A DNA stretch of 32,465 nt from Candidatus Gastranaerophilales bacterium (lineage in GTDB: Bacteria; Cyanobacteriota; Vampirovibrionia; Gastranaerophilales; Gastranaerophilaceae): contig CALUYR010000001.1 of NCBI GenBank assembly GCA_944325045.1, forward strand, positions 1 through 32,465, read 5' to 3'. Under the pieces are notes generated by a model. The model was not told the DNA's origin, did no database searches, and saw nothing but the letters and a program-made list of their open reading frames with translations. The translations under genes were made by a program, and so were the position numbers. This document shows positions 8,221 through 16,317 of this stretch, in pieces. Position 1 is the first letter of the stretch, and each line of letters starts with the position of its first letter.

Positions 8221-10083
8221 TTATATTTCACTCAACTCTTCTATTAATTTGTGATTTTTTTGCGCAAACTTTTCACCTCTGGCTATTATAGCAAGTTTTA
8301 AAATATTTGCAAGATTAATCGGCGTAAGTGATTTGAAATTATCAGGCAAACGCAGGCTCCAGTTTGCATCTCCGGCAGTTCCCGGACGATTATATACGTC
8401 GTAAATATTGAAATAATCCGTAAAGAAAATTTGAATATTTTCAGCCTTAGATGCAAAAATTTCAACCAGCTTAGTCTGAGCAAGAAACTCTGCATTCTTA
8501 GTCAGTTCAACAATAAGCGCATCTTTATCATCCCAGTCAGGGAAACAAAGATCTTCAACAAGATTTTTCACATGCAGATAGCCTTCGTGAGTATTAACCA
8601 TAGAATCGGCCCACATTTTAACAGGCTGGTTATCGTGAGTTCCGACCATAGCCCAGCATTTTTCGCCGATATTTTTATAGCGGTAAGGATCCTCCGGTTT
8701 TTCAGGTTCGGTAAACTGCGTTAACTTCATACCCTGCAAGCCGTACTCCTTCATAACAGCGGCAACCGGATTAGTCAGTGTACCAAGATCTTCGCATACA
8801 ATTGCGTCTTTATCCAGACCTTCTTCTTCAGCCGCGGCTATAACTATTTTTTCAATAAGGCGGCCGTATAATTTAATCTGTTTTTTGGATAAAGTTTTAA
8901 CACGTTTTTCCTTATCAGCTTCAAGCTCAAGATCCAAATCGTCCATTGAGGCAATAGCAAATTTTTTCAGGAAAGGATGTTCAGGAGAAGAATATAATCT
9001 TCCTGCCCCTTCTTCAATTTTCGGCTTTTTACCGGCTTTATAAACCCACGGATCAATTAAACCTACAATATGATCAATTCTGACTCCGCCCGGATTTTCT
9101 TTAAACATTTTTTTGAACAGATTTTTCATCAAAATGCCGCCGTCATCAAGAGAACCGTCAGCTTTGTATAATCTTTCAGGATTCATAACCGGGAATCCCC
9201 ATGCCTGACCGTCTTTAGAAAAATAATCCGGCGGGCAGCCAAGCATCCATCCTTCAAGGAACAAAGACTGATAAGCCCAGCAGTCTCTGTCAGAAAAAGC
9301 AACCTGACGGTCTGCAATCATTTTAATACCTTTTTTCTTAGCATATTCAAGCGTTTTTTCATTTTGTTTACTTAGAACAAACTGGACGAATTTATAAAAA
9401 TCAATTTCATCAGCATATTTTTTAGAAATTTCTTCAATACGTTTTCCGAATTCTAATTGCTGTTCAATAGATTTCGGGTTAAACAAGTTTTTGTCGGTTT
9501 CAGAGTCCCAAAGCGGCCAGTAATCATTACCGTGTTCAATCGTTAAGGCTTCATACAAACTGTCTTTATCAAGCCAGGAATCGTTTTCTCTTTTGAAAAC
9601 GGTAAATTCCTTCATTAATTTTTTATCATTTAATGATTTAAAATTTTCCCAAGCTTCACGCAAAGCTTCTCCCTGCATTTTGTAAATATAAGAGTAAGCT
9701 GTTTTGTTAGTATTTTTGTTAGGGTTGTTTGCAACTATGTTATTATAAGTATCAACCGGCAAAATATTGTGCCATTCTTTTTCTGTAAGCTGTTTCAAGT
9801 CAATAAAGAGAGGGTTACCTGAAAAAATTGTACCGGTATAAGGAGAAGAATCACAGCTTTTAGTTTTGCCTGCCGGCCCAAGCTGAATTGAGTTAAAAAT
9901 ACCGCTGGCCCAATCAATAATTTCTCTGCCGCCGTTAGAATTTACAGAACCGAAACCTGTATTTTCACCTTCGGCAGAAGGAAAACTGCCGCTATGCATG
10001 ATAAATGCAAAATTCTTTTTTCCGAGAACTTTCAATGCTTTTTCAATAGTTTTTGCTGCGTTTTTCTCTAATATGCAAACCAT
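8221..10083 (-). CDS. malQ: 4-alpha-glucanotransferase (GH77 amylomaltase)
   Basis: A cytoplasmic enzyme that moves alpha-1,4-glucan segments between chains in glycogen/maltodextrin metabolism. At 620 residues it is slightly long for GH77. Family signs are the N-terminal SPYTGTIFSGNPLFIDL block, YWPLWDSE, RIDHIVGL around the catalytic aspartate (usually RxDHFxG), CEDLGTL with the acid/base glutamate, and VGTHDNQPVKMW (usually GTHDNxT). The departures from consensus in the last two blocks suggest a divergent subgroup. A good site (AAGGAG) precedes the ATG. The gene is divergent from the carrier-protein operon, and an inverted repeat at 10121-10153 lies in its upstream region. Confidence 0.88.
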   Translation of the reverse strand: MVCILEKNAAKTIEKALKVLGKKNFAFIMHSGSFPSAEGENTGFGSVNSNGGREIIDWASGIFNSIQLGPAGKTKSCDSSPYTGTIFSGNPLFIDLKQLTEKEWHNILPVDTYNNIVANNPNKNTNKTAYSYIYKMQGEALREAWENFKSLNDKKLMKEFTVFKRENDSWLDKDSLYEALTIEHGNDYWPLWDSETDKNLFNPKSIEQQLEFGKRIEEISKKYADEIDFYKFVQFVLSKQNEKTLEYAKKKGIKMIADRQVAFSDRDCWAYQSLFLEGWMLGCPPDYFSKDGQAWGFPVMNPERLYKADGSLDDGGILMKNLFKKMFKENPGGVRIDHIVGLIDPWVYKAGKKPKIEEGAGRLYSSPEHPFLKKFAIASMDDLDLELEADKEKRVKTLSKKQIKLYGRLIEKIVIAAAEEEGLDKDAIVCEDLGTLTNPVAAVMKEYGLQGMKLTQFTEPEKPEDPYRYKNIGEKCWAMVGTHDNQPVKMWADSMVNTHEGYLHVKNLVEDLCFPDWDDKDALIVELTKNAEFLAQTKLVEIFASKAENIQIFFTDYFNIYDVYNRPGTAGDANWSLRLPDNFKSLTPINLANILKLAIIARGEKFAQKNHKLIEELSEI

Positions 10084-10120
10084 ATTTTAACCCTTTCTCC
10101 TTATAAACTAATCTCTCTTA

Positions 10121-10153
10121 TTTATGACAAACAATCTTATATTCAGTCATAAA
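10121..10153. promoter_or_regulatory. inverted repeat upstream of malQ, possible operator
   Basis: TTTATGAC (10121-10128) and GTCATAAA (10146-10153) form a perfect 8-bp inverted repeat with a 17-bp spacer. A related half-site, CAGTCGTAAA, lies at 10194-10203, exactly 50 bp from CAGTCATAAA at 10144-10153. The layout suggests regulator binding on one face of the DNA. The regulator is unknown. Confidence 0.35.
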
Positions 10154-10257
10154 TTGATAGTACCACGAGTAAAATTTTTTGGCAATAGGAAGTCAGTCGT
10201 AAAACTATAGCCGCATAAACCGCAAATAAGCATAAGAAAAATTTTTAACTAATAAAA

Positions 10258-10286
10258 TTGACATTATTGCATAATTATGCGATAAC
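10258..10286 (+). promoter_or_regulatory. promoter of the carrier-protein/ligase operon with palindrome in the spacer
   Basis: TTGACA (10258-10263) and GATAAC (10281-10286) are 17 bp apart, and a TG three bases before the -10 gives an extended -10. The spacer contains the perfect 12-bp palindrome GCATAATTATGC (10269-10280), a likely repressor site. The predicted start of transcription is about 10293. Confidence 0.55.
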
Positions 10287-10307
10287 TATATTAAGGAATT
10301 GAGATTT

Positions 10308-10565
10308 ATGAGTATTGAAAAAGATTTAAAAGAATTAATAATATCATCACTTGAACTAGAGGACATACAACCGGAAGATATTGAAGATGAAGCCCCTCTT
10401 TTTATTGACGGCCTCGGACTTGATTCTATAGATGCATTAGAACTTGGAATGGCAATAAAGAAAAAATATAATCTTGAACTAAATTCTGATAAGGATGAAA
10501 ATAAAAAATATTTTTACTCGGTTAAGACACTTGCAGATTTTATAAGGAGTAATACAGTTGGGTAA
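10308..10565 (+). CDS. acyl carrier protein, APE type (first of two)
   Basis: An 85-residue acidic carrier protein. The 4'-phosphopantetheine site is Ser40 in GLGLDSIDALELG (36-48). It is followed by the helix AIKKKYNLEL and a FYSVKTLADFI end, closely matching the ApeE-like carrier of aryl-polyene clusters. The start is ATG 10308 (AAGGA at 10293-10297) rather than TTG 10299. It is first in an operon with a second carrier, a membrane protein and an acyl-AMP ligase. It would carry the starter or growing acyl chain after modification by the transferase at 15662-16297. The stop lies 8 nt inside the next gene. Confidence 0.88.
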   Translation: MSIEKDLKELIISSLELEDIQPEDIEDEAPLFIDGLGLDSIDALELGMAIKKKYNLELNSDKDENKKYFYSVKTLADFIRSNTVG

Positions 10566-10812
10566 AAAATTTACAAGAGAAGAAATTTTTAATAAATTAT
10601 CCGACATTCTTGTTGATGATTTTGAAATCGACAAGGCATTAATTACTCCTGAAGCGAATCTTTTTGAGGACTTGGATCTGGACAGTATTGACGCTGTGGA
10701 TTTGGCAGTAAAATTGCAATATTTTACAGACAAAAAAATTTCGCCGGAAAATTTTAAACAAATTCGTAATATTGAAGATGTAGTTAACGCAATAGAAGAA
10801 CTTATAAAATGA
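10558..10812 (+). CDS. acyl carrier protein, APE type (second of two)
   Basis: An 84-residue carrier protein with Ser43 in DLDLDSIDAVDLAVKL (38-53), the ApeF-like pattern. The start is TTG 10558 with AAGGAG at 10544-10549 eight bases upstream, and it overlaps the first carrier gene by 8 nt. Two adjacent carriers with different surroundings of the serine are a mark of aryl-polyene and dialkylresorcinol-type loci, where one is thought to hold the starter and the other the extender chain. The last codon overlaps the next start by the ATGA pattern. Confidence 0.88.
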   Translation: MGKKFTREEIFNKLSDILVDDFEIDKALITPEANLFEDLDLDSIDAVDLAVKLQYFTDKKISPENFKQIRNIEDVVNAIEELIK

Positions 10813-11210
10813 AATTAAAATTTCTAATGCCGTTGTGCATTACTTTGACAGTTATTATTTTGTTTCATTATACAAAAATTTTTGCCGTGAAGTTATATCC
10901 TGTGGTTGTAAACTTTTTAATTTGTACAATTTTTTGGGGCTCGCTTTTTGCCAAAGAAACAATCATACAAAAATTTGCCAGGGCGATTGACGGCGAACTT
11001 AACGATTTCGGAATTGTTTATACAAAAAATTTAACTTATATATGGTGTGCATTTTTACTGATAAACTTTTTAATCTCAGTATGGACTGTATTTTTAAATG
11101 AACATATATGGGCACTGTATAACGGATTTGTCTCATACATTTTACTTGGAAGTCTTTTTATTGTTGAATATACTATAAGAAGAATCTTAAAGAAGAAAAA
11201 AATATTATGA
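10809..11210 (+). CDS. small membrane protein, COG4648/ApeG-like
   Basis: A 133-residue protein with four hydrophobic segments (about 5-24, 30-47, 76-94 and 101-119) and a basic C-terminus (RRILKKKKIL). A protein of this size and position, between the carrier pair and the acyl-AMP ligase, is standard in aryl-polyene clusters, where the COG4648 family is found. Its function there is unknown. The GSLFAKETIIQKFAR stretch after the second helix is reminiscent of that family. Both ends overlap neighbours by four bases (ATGA), so translation is coupled. Confidence 0.7.
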   Translation: MKLKFLMPLCITLTVIILFHYTKIFAVKLYPVVVNFLICTIFWGSLFAKETIIQKFARAIDGELNDFGIVYTKNLTYIWCAFLLINFLISVWTVFLNEHIWALYNGFVSYILLGSLFIVEYTIRRILKKKKIL

Positions 11211-12775
11211 TACTGGAAAAATTTTATACTGATAAATATGATAACGAAACAGTAATCGAACACGGAAAAAAGCTTATATCAATGAGAGAATTGAAAGAGT
11301 ATGTTCATTCTGTTCAAAATATTTTTTCGCGTACAGATATCCCGAACGTTGTTATAACCGGCCGGGACGGGCTTGATTTTATCGTAAACTTTTTTGCAGC
11401 AATATTTTGCGGGAAAAAAATCTACCTTCTGACCGACAAAAACAGAATAAAAACTCTCAACTTTAATTACATACCGGAACAAACCAACAATACATCAGTC
11501 TTAAAAGAATACAGCACCCCGCAAGCCGGATTTAAAAAAATAAATCCCGAAGAGGTTCTTGTGAATTTTTATACATCAGGCTCAACCGGCGAGCCTAAAA
11601 CTATTGTCAAAAACCTGACAAATATGGAAGAAGAAGCCGTTGAAATTCTGAGTATGTTTAATTTTATTGAGGATTTAGTTTTTTATTCAACAACAACAAT
11701 GACCCACATGTTCGGAATAGTATTCCATTTTGTAATTCCGTTTTCAGCCGGCTATATAGTCAATACTGAAAGAATAGAATATCCTGAGCAGATACAAACC
11801 TCTAAACCCTATGTTCTGATTTCAACACCATCTTTTTTGGAAAAAATGGCAAAATATGATATAAAATTTTCTTCGGCTCCATATAAAATTTTCACAGCCG
11901 GAGATAAATTAAGCACAAAAATAAGAGATTTTTTCAATAAAACTTCGGAAATAATTGATATATATGGCAGTACAGAAAGCAGTACTATAGGTTACAGAAC
12001 AAATACCAAATATTTTAATAAACTGGAAAGCGTAAAAATTTCACAAAACAGCAACGGCTGTCTCATTGTAAATTCAAAATTCTTTATCGGCAAAGAACTG
12101 TATATGGAAGATAAAATAGAAAAATTAACAGATAAACAATTCTATCTATTGGGCAGAAACGACCGGATTGTTAAAGTCAGAGAAAAACGGATTTCTTTAC
12201 CGGAAATAGAAAATATACTGAATAATCATAAAGACGTAATAGAATCATACTGCTTTAAATATGAAAACAATTTGGTATGCGCAATAGTAACAGATAACAA
12301 AAATTTAACACCGAAAGATCTAAAAGAATACGTTTCGGAATATTCCGAAATAACACCAAAAAGATGGCGTTTTTTGGACGAGCTGCCTAAAAACCAGAGA
12401 GGGAAAATTGATAAGAATAAATTAGAAAAAATTTTCGGACTAAATCTTTCATATCCGCTCGTAACGGGCAGAAAAAAGATTGGAGAATCTTTCGAGATAA
12501 AACTCATGTTCAAAGCGAACTCAAACTTTTTCCGCGGACATTTTGATGTAATGCCGGTATTACCCGGGGTTGTGCAATTATTTTACGCAAACTGGTTTGC
12601 AGACGAAGTATTTAATATCAAACTTTCAAACATTGAGGCAAAACGAATAAAATTTTCCAATATAATTAAACCCGACGAAGAATTAATCCTAAAATTAACA
12701 AATAAAGATAATTCAGTCGAATTTACCTACCTGGGGGATGACAAAATATATTCATCAGGTATATTTGTAAAATAA
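11207..12775 (+). CDS. acyl-AMP ligase fused to a hotdog dehydratase-like domain
   Basis: A 522-residue two-domain protein. Residues about 1-410 form an ANL adenylating domain: TSGSTGEPK phosphate loop (123-131), YGSTESS (253-259), GRNDR (316-320) and the C-terminal PKNQRGKID with the catalytic-type Lys400. It should activate a carboxylic acid with ATP and load it on the adjacent carrier. Residues about 425-522 resemble FabA/FabZ/ApeI hotdog dehydratases: GHF with the catalytic-type His445, then PVLPGVVQL. The acidic residue found after this motif in FabA (Asp) and FabZ (Glu) is Phe459 here, so dehydratase activity is doubtful. In E. coli-type clusters these are separate genes. The natural substrate (aryl or fatty acid) cannot be read. 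Confidence 0.85.
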   Translation: MILEKFYTDKYDNETVIEHGKKLISMRELKEYVHSVQNIFSRTDIPNVVITGRDGLDFIVNFFAAIFCGKKIYLLTDKNRIKTLNFNYIPEQTNNTSVLKEYSTPQAGFKKINPEEVLVNFYTSGSTGEPKTIVKNLTNMEEEAVEILSMFNFIEDLVFYSTTTMTHMFGIVFHFVIPFSAGYIVNTERIEYPEQIQTSKPYVLISTPSFLEKMAKYDIKFSSAPYKIFTAGDKLSTKIRDFFNKTSEIIDIYGSTESSTIGYRTNTKYFNKLESVKISQNSNGCLIVNSKFFIGKELYMEDKIEKLTDKQFYLLGRNDRIVKVREKRISLPEIENILNNHKDVIESYCFKYENNLVCAIVTDNKNLTPKDLKEYVSEYSEITPKRWRFLDELPKNQRGKIDKNKLEKIFGLNLSYPLVTGRKKIGESFEIKLMFKANSNFFRGHFDVMPVLPGVVQLFYANWFADEVFNIKLSNIEAKRIKFSNIIKPDEELILKLTNKDNSVEFTYLGDDKIYSSGIFVK

Positions 12776-12788
12776 CGAAAGGAAGTTT

Positions 12789-13202
12789 ATGATATTTGAA
12801 GCGGAAACAGTATTAACCGTACAATTTTATGATCTTGATCCTATGAATGTTGTATGGCACGGGAATTACATCAAATTTCTTGAAACAGCCAGATGTGATT
12901 TACTGAATAAAATCGGATATAATTACGATGATATGCGAAACGACGGAATTGCATACCCTGTTGCAACAATGGATTTAAAGTTTATAAAACCCTGCTATTT
13001 TAATCAGGTGCTGCGGGTTAAAACGGTATTGGAAGAAATAGAACCGTGCATAATTATAAAATACACAATCTTTGATGAGAAATCCGGGGAAAAAGTTTTC
13101 AAAGCCAAAAGTATGCAAATCTGCATAAATACGACAACAAAAGAAAGTGTTTATACAGCTCCTGAGAATTTGAAAAAAATGCTTTCTTGTTGTAAAGTTT
13201 AA
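12789..13202 (+). CDS. acyl-CoA/ACP thioesterase, 4HBT hotdog (YbgC-like)
   Basis: A 137-residue single hotdog domain. The active-site motif FYDLDPMNVVWHGNYIKFLE (13-32) matches the YbgC/4-hydroxybenzoyl-CoA thioesterase pattern, with Asp17 in the catalytic position and the HGNY helix start. It would hydrolyse a thioester from a carrier protein or CoA, and such a gene is usual in aryl-polyene clusters. ATG 12789 has AAGGAAG upstream, and the gene follows the ligase after 13 bp. Three bases separate it from the next gene. Confidence 0.85.
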   Translation: MIFEAETVLTVQFYDLDPMNVVWHGNYIKFLETARCDLLNKIGYNYDDMRNDGIAYPVATMDLKFIKPCYFNQVLRVKTVLEEIEPCIIIKYTIFDEKSGEKVFKAKSMQICINTTTKESVYTAPENLKKMLSCCKV

Positions 13203-13205
13203 ATT

Positions 13206-13736
13206 ATGAAAAAGGTTATTATTTTATTATTTGGAATTTTGATTAGTACAGCATACGGCATTTCTGTTTTTGCAGCTGAAGGGATTTTTTCCCATAAAGT
13301 TCAGCCTGACCAGATTAATATCCCGGAATTTAAAAATGCTTCTTGCAAATTTACCCAGGAAAAATTATTAAATAACTCCCAAAATGTTTTGAGATCAGGA
13401 GGGAATTTCCAATTTATAGAAAAAAAAGGGGTGGTGTTTGATACACTTTATCCGGTAAAATACACCACATCTTACACATCAGGACAAAATAAATATATAA
13501 CAGATATAATTGTATCAATTTCCAAGAAAGATTATTCTTATGTTGAAAAAAACTTTGATATGTATTTTCAAAAACAAGGAAACAAATGGCAGCTTGCTCT
13601 GAAACCAAAGGCAAAAAGTCCGGCAGCGTCACAGCTGAAAAATATAATTATACTTGGTGAAACAGTGATTAATCAAATAAACATTAACACTTTAAACAAC
13701 GGAAGTACAAAACTAAATTTTACACAATGCAGCTAA
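13206..13736 (+). CDS. LolA-like periplasmic lipoprotein-carrier protein
   Basis: A 176-residue protein with a clear signal peptide (cleavage near SVFA/AEG, about residue 23). The mature part has the LolA-type pattern: KFTQEKLL, then LRSGGNFQFIEKKGVVFDTLYPVKYTTSYT, a polar central part and hydrophobic strands. Stand-alone LolA-like genes beside an MMPL exporter are typical of aryl-polyene clusters and are thought to carry the lipid product across the periplasm. It is far enough from housekeeping LolA that I regard it as pathway-dedicated. It is followed after 3 nt by the exporter. Confidence 0.78.
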   Translation: MKKVIILLFGILISTAYGISVFAAEGIFSHKVQPDQINIPEFKNASCKFTQEKLLNNSQNVLRSGGNFQFIEKKGVVFDTLYPVKYTTSYTSGQNKYITDIIVSISKKDYSYVEKNFDMYFQKQGNKWQLALKPKAKSPAASQLKNIIILGETVINQININTLNNGSTKLNFTQCS

Positions 13737-13739
13737 GGT

Positions 13740-15881
13740 ATGAAAAAATTTCTTAGAATATTATTTATAATACTAATCCTAAGCCTTGGAATTATAACAC
13801 TTATCCGTCCGGCGGGAACCGAGACAAATATATTGCGGGCTGTTTTTGCCAAAGATCAGAACAGCGACTTAATCGTAACGCTTAGTAATCAGTATTCGTC
13901 CAAAATAAATGTCATCATTGAATGCAGCGAATCCGAAAATTGCGAAAAAACATCAGAAAAATTTCTCGGCAAAACAGACCGGAATATTTTTAAATCAGAA
14001 TCAACGGATGTTAAAACAATTCTTGAAGGATATAAAAAATACCACCGAAATTTGCTTTCTGATAGTTCAAGGAAACTACTTGCGGAAAAAGATTTTGAAG
14101 CAGTAAAACAACAAGGTTATGAACGGCTTTTAAATCCACTCGGTGTTTCTTTACTTCCGATAGAAGAGGATCCTTTTTTATTGTTTACGGATTATCTTAT
14201 GAATCTTGCAGACGGTCAGGATTATCTGGCAGCAGGTCTTATAAATCATAACGAAAAATTTTACAAAATAATACCGCTCACGGTTAACAGGGATCTGGCA
14301 CTTTCTCCGACAATCTTAAACACCGGAATAAAAACTCTTAATAAAATAAAAAAAGAACTTTCAGTCCAAAACGCTAAAATATATCTTACAGGGGCACCGA
14401 TCCACTCATATTACGCAAGTTCAAAATCCATAGTAGAAATAAACTTAATCTGTATATTATCGACATTATTTATAATCTGGCTTTGCTATTTTTATTTCAG
14501 GAATTTAAAACTTCTTATCCCTGCAATGACAAGTCTCGGACTTGGTATATTTACAGGTTACGCGGTTGTGTCGCAGATTTTTGGCTCAATTCACGTTCTG
14601 ACATTCGTTTTCTCTACAACTCTTATAGGAATTTGCATTGACTATTCACTTCATTATTTTGTGGAAAAAAATCTGGATAAAATTTTCAAAAGTTTAACGG
14701 TAAGTCTTTTAACAACTGTTTCTGCATTTTTTATTCTGCTGTTTTCAGGCCTGGAAATGCTTAAACAAATTTCTTTATACACAATTACCGGCCTTGTAAC
14801 TGTTTATCTTTTTGTTGTACTTTTTTATCCGCTTATATGCAAAAATTTATTTAACAATTACGAAAAACATCTTTCCGTAAATATTCCGAATAAGATCAAA
14901 GCCCTAATTTTAGGATTAATGATTGTGATAACAACAGCCGGATTTTATTCAATAAAATTTAATGATGATATCAAAAACATGTATATTCCATCCAAAGAGC
15001 TTATGAAATCGGAAAATTTGTTCAAAGAACTTACCAATTCCAATTATAAAACATCTTTTGCAGTTGTTGACGGAAAAAATATTGAAGAAATTCTGCAAAA
15101 AGAAGAAAAACTTGCACAAAACCTCAACACATACCAATCACTATCAAAGTTTATCCCATCACACAAACGCCAGGATGAGAATCAAAAATTTATAAACGAA
15201 TTGTACAAAACATCACTTAAAGATTACGCCTCATTTTTAACTCCTGCGCAAATTACAAATCTAATAACCCCCAAACAGCCGGAAGGATATTTAGACTATA
15301 ATCCGAATTCATATCTTTCAGAATTTATGCTGGGGAACAATAAATCAGTTATGGTCTTATACGACATTGAATCCCCTGAAAAAATAAAAGGAGAAGGAAT
15401 ACAATACATTAATCTGCAGGAAGATATTTCAACAAAGATTAAAGAATGCCGCGTACATTGCCTGAAATTAATATTTCCTATTCTTACAATCTTACTTATA
15501 TTATTGGGAATAATCTATAGAAGTATTTTAAAAGCATTACAAATAACACTTCCTTCAATATTGGCCGCGTGTTTTTCGATCGGCCTTGTAAGTGTATGCG
15601 GTCAGGAAATCAATATGTTTCATGTTATGGCAATATATTTGATAATGGGTTTTGGTCTTGATTACTCGGTTTTCAGAGCAAGCGGAGTGAAAAATTCCTC
15701 AGGCGCTGTAATTCTTTCTTGCGCAACCAGCGTATTTTCATTTGCGCTGCTTGCATTTACAAGTTTTAAATTAATCAGTTCATTAGGATTTATACTTGCT
15801 GCCGGACTGTTGAGTTCGTATATTTTGAGCCTTGTTTTAATCCCTTCATCAGGATTTGAAGATAAAACCGAAAGCATATAA
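13740..15881 (+). CDS. MMPL/RND-type lipid exporter
   Basis: A 713-residue inner-membrane transporter. One N-terminal helix (about 5-22) is followed by a large periplasmic domain (about 30-230), a five-helix bundle (about 235-366), a second half opened by a helix at about 388-403, a second periplasmic domain (405-573) and a final bundle (about 575-700). Each half has the family's glycine/aspartate motif: IGICIDYSLHYF (296-307) and GFGLDYSVF (637-645). The internal duplication is characteristic of RND/MMPL proteins. In aryl-polyene loci such exporters are predicted to move the finished lipid. It is the last gene of the operon starting at 10308. Its 3' 220 bp are overlapped on the other strand by the transferase gene. 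Confidence 0.9.
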   Translation: MKKFLRILFIILILSLGIITLIRPAGTETNILRAVFAKDQNSDLIVTLSNQYSSKINVIIECSESENCEKTSEKFLGKTDRNIFKSESTDVKTILEGYKKYHRNLLSDSSRKLLAEKDFEAVKQQGYERLLNPLGVSLLPIEEDPFLLFTDYLMNLADGQDYLAAGLINHNEKFYKIIPLTVNRDLALSPTILNTGIKTLNKIKKELSVQNAKIYLTGAPIHSYYASSKSIVEINLICILSTLFIIWLCYFYFRNLKLLIPAMTSLGLGIFTGYAVVSQIFGSIHVLTFVFSTTLIGICIDYSLHYFVEKNLDKIFKSLTVSLLTTVSAFFILLFSGLEMLKQISLYTITGLVTVYLFVVLFYPLICKNLFNNYEKHLSVNIPNKIKALILGLMIVITTAGFYSIKFNDDIKNMYIPSKELMKSENLFKELTNSNYKTSFAVVDGKNIEEILQKEEKLAQNLNTYQSLSKFIPSHKRQDENQKFINELYKTSLKDYASFLTPAQITNLITPKQPEGYLDYNPNSYLSEFMLGNNKSVMVLYDIESPEKIKGEGIQYINLQEDISTKIKECRVHCLKLIFPILTILLILLGIIYRSILKALQITLPSILAACFSIGLVSVCGQEINMFHVMAIYLIMGFGLDYSVFRASGVKNSSGAVILSCATSVFSFALLAFTSFKLISSLGFILAAGLLSSYILSLVLIPSSGFEDKTESI

Positions 15882-16297
15882 TAATCATTCAGCTTTAAAC
15901 AAAATTCCTGCTTAATTTCTGCCTGAATTTTAATCTTTGCCTCAAGGTTAGTCCAAAATCTGTAAAAAAGTTCCCTTCCGTCAGCCCTTATACCATAATG
16001 CGCAAAAAGTTCCCTGAAATTTCTCTCACGCATGAACTCAACATCAACACCCAAAGGCATACTATCAAATGCTGCCAGGACTATATCATTTGAATGCGAA
16101 ATATTAAAACATAAATCACAATGAAGGAATTTAGGTTTGCCGTTTTCCTCAACAACCTCTCTGTCTTTGACGTTATAATAAAAATTTGCAACATAATCAA
16201 CAATATACCGCCCAAGCTGAGACTGAAGTTTTTTCCTTTCCGTTCGGCTCATTTGCGGCAGGTCGTAACTGCTAAGGTTTAAATAAAAAATCTTCAT
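15662..16297 (-). CDS. 4'-phosphopantetheinyl transferase (Sfp type)
   Basis: A 211-residue enzyme that moves phosphopantetheine from CoA to carrier-protein serines, presumably the two carriers at 10308-10812. Motifs are NGKPKF and FNISHS (64-69), the magnesium site GVDVE (83-87), and FWTNLEAKIK (114-123), where the usual WTxKEAxxK has Leu in place of the first Lys while Glu119 and the last Lys are kept. Residues 139-211 are encoded antisense to exporter residues 641-713. At least the first part of this overlap (YYMLSVLSSN, IKTRLKIYEL) looks like genuine C-terminal strands. The start is leaderless, with TAAAAT exactly six bases before the ATG (16304-16309). Its promoter overlaps that of the methyltransferase. 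Confidence 0.87.
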   Translation of the reverse strand: MKIFYLNLSSYDLPQMSRTERKKLQSQLGRYIVDYVANFYYNVKDREVVEENGKPKFLHCDLCFNISHSNDIVLAAFDSMPLGVDVEFMRERNFRELFAHYGIRADGRELFYRFWTNLEAKIKIQAEIKQEFCLKLNDYYMLSVLSSNPDEGIKTRLKIYELNSPAASINPNELINLKLVNASSANENTLVAQERITAPEEFFTPLALKTE

Positions 16298-16309
16298 GGT
16301 ATAATTTTA
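16297..16309. promoter_or_regulatory. overlapping divergent promoters of transferase and methyltransferase genes
   Basis: Plus strand: extended -10 TGGTATAAT (16297-16305), predicting transcription from about 16312, six bases before ATG 16318. Minus strand: TAAAAT (16304-16309), predicting transcription from 16297, the A of the transferase ATG. Only 20 bp separate the two start codons, so the polymerases must compete for the site. Confidence 0.55.
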
Positions 16310-16317
16310 ATATCAAT

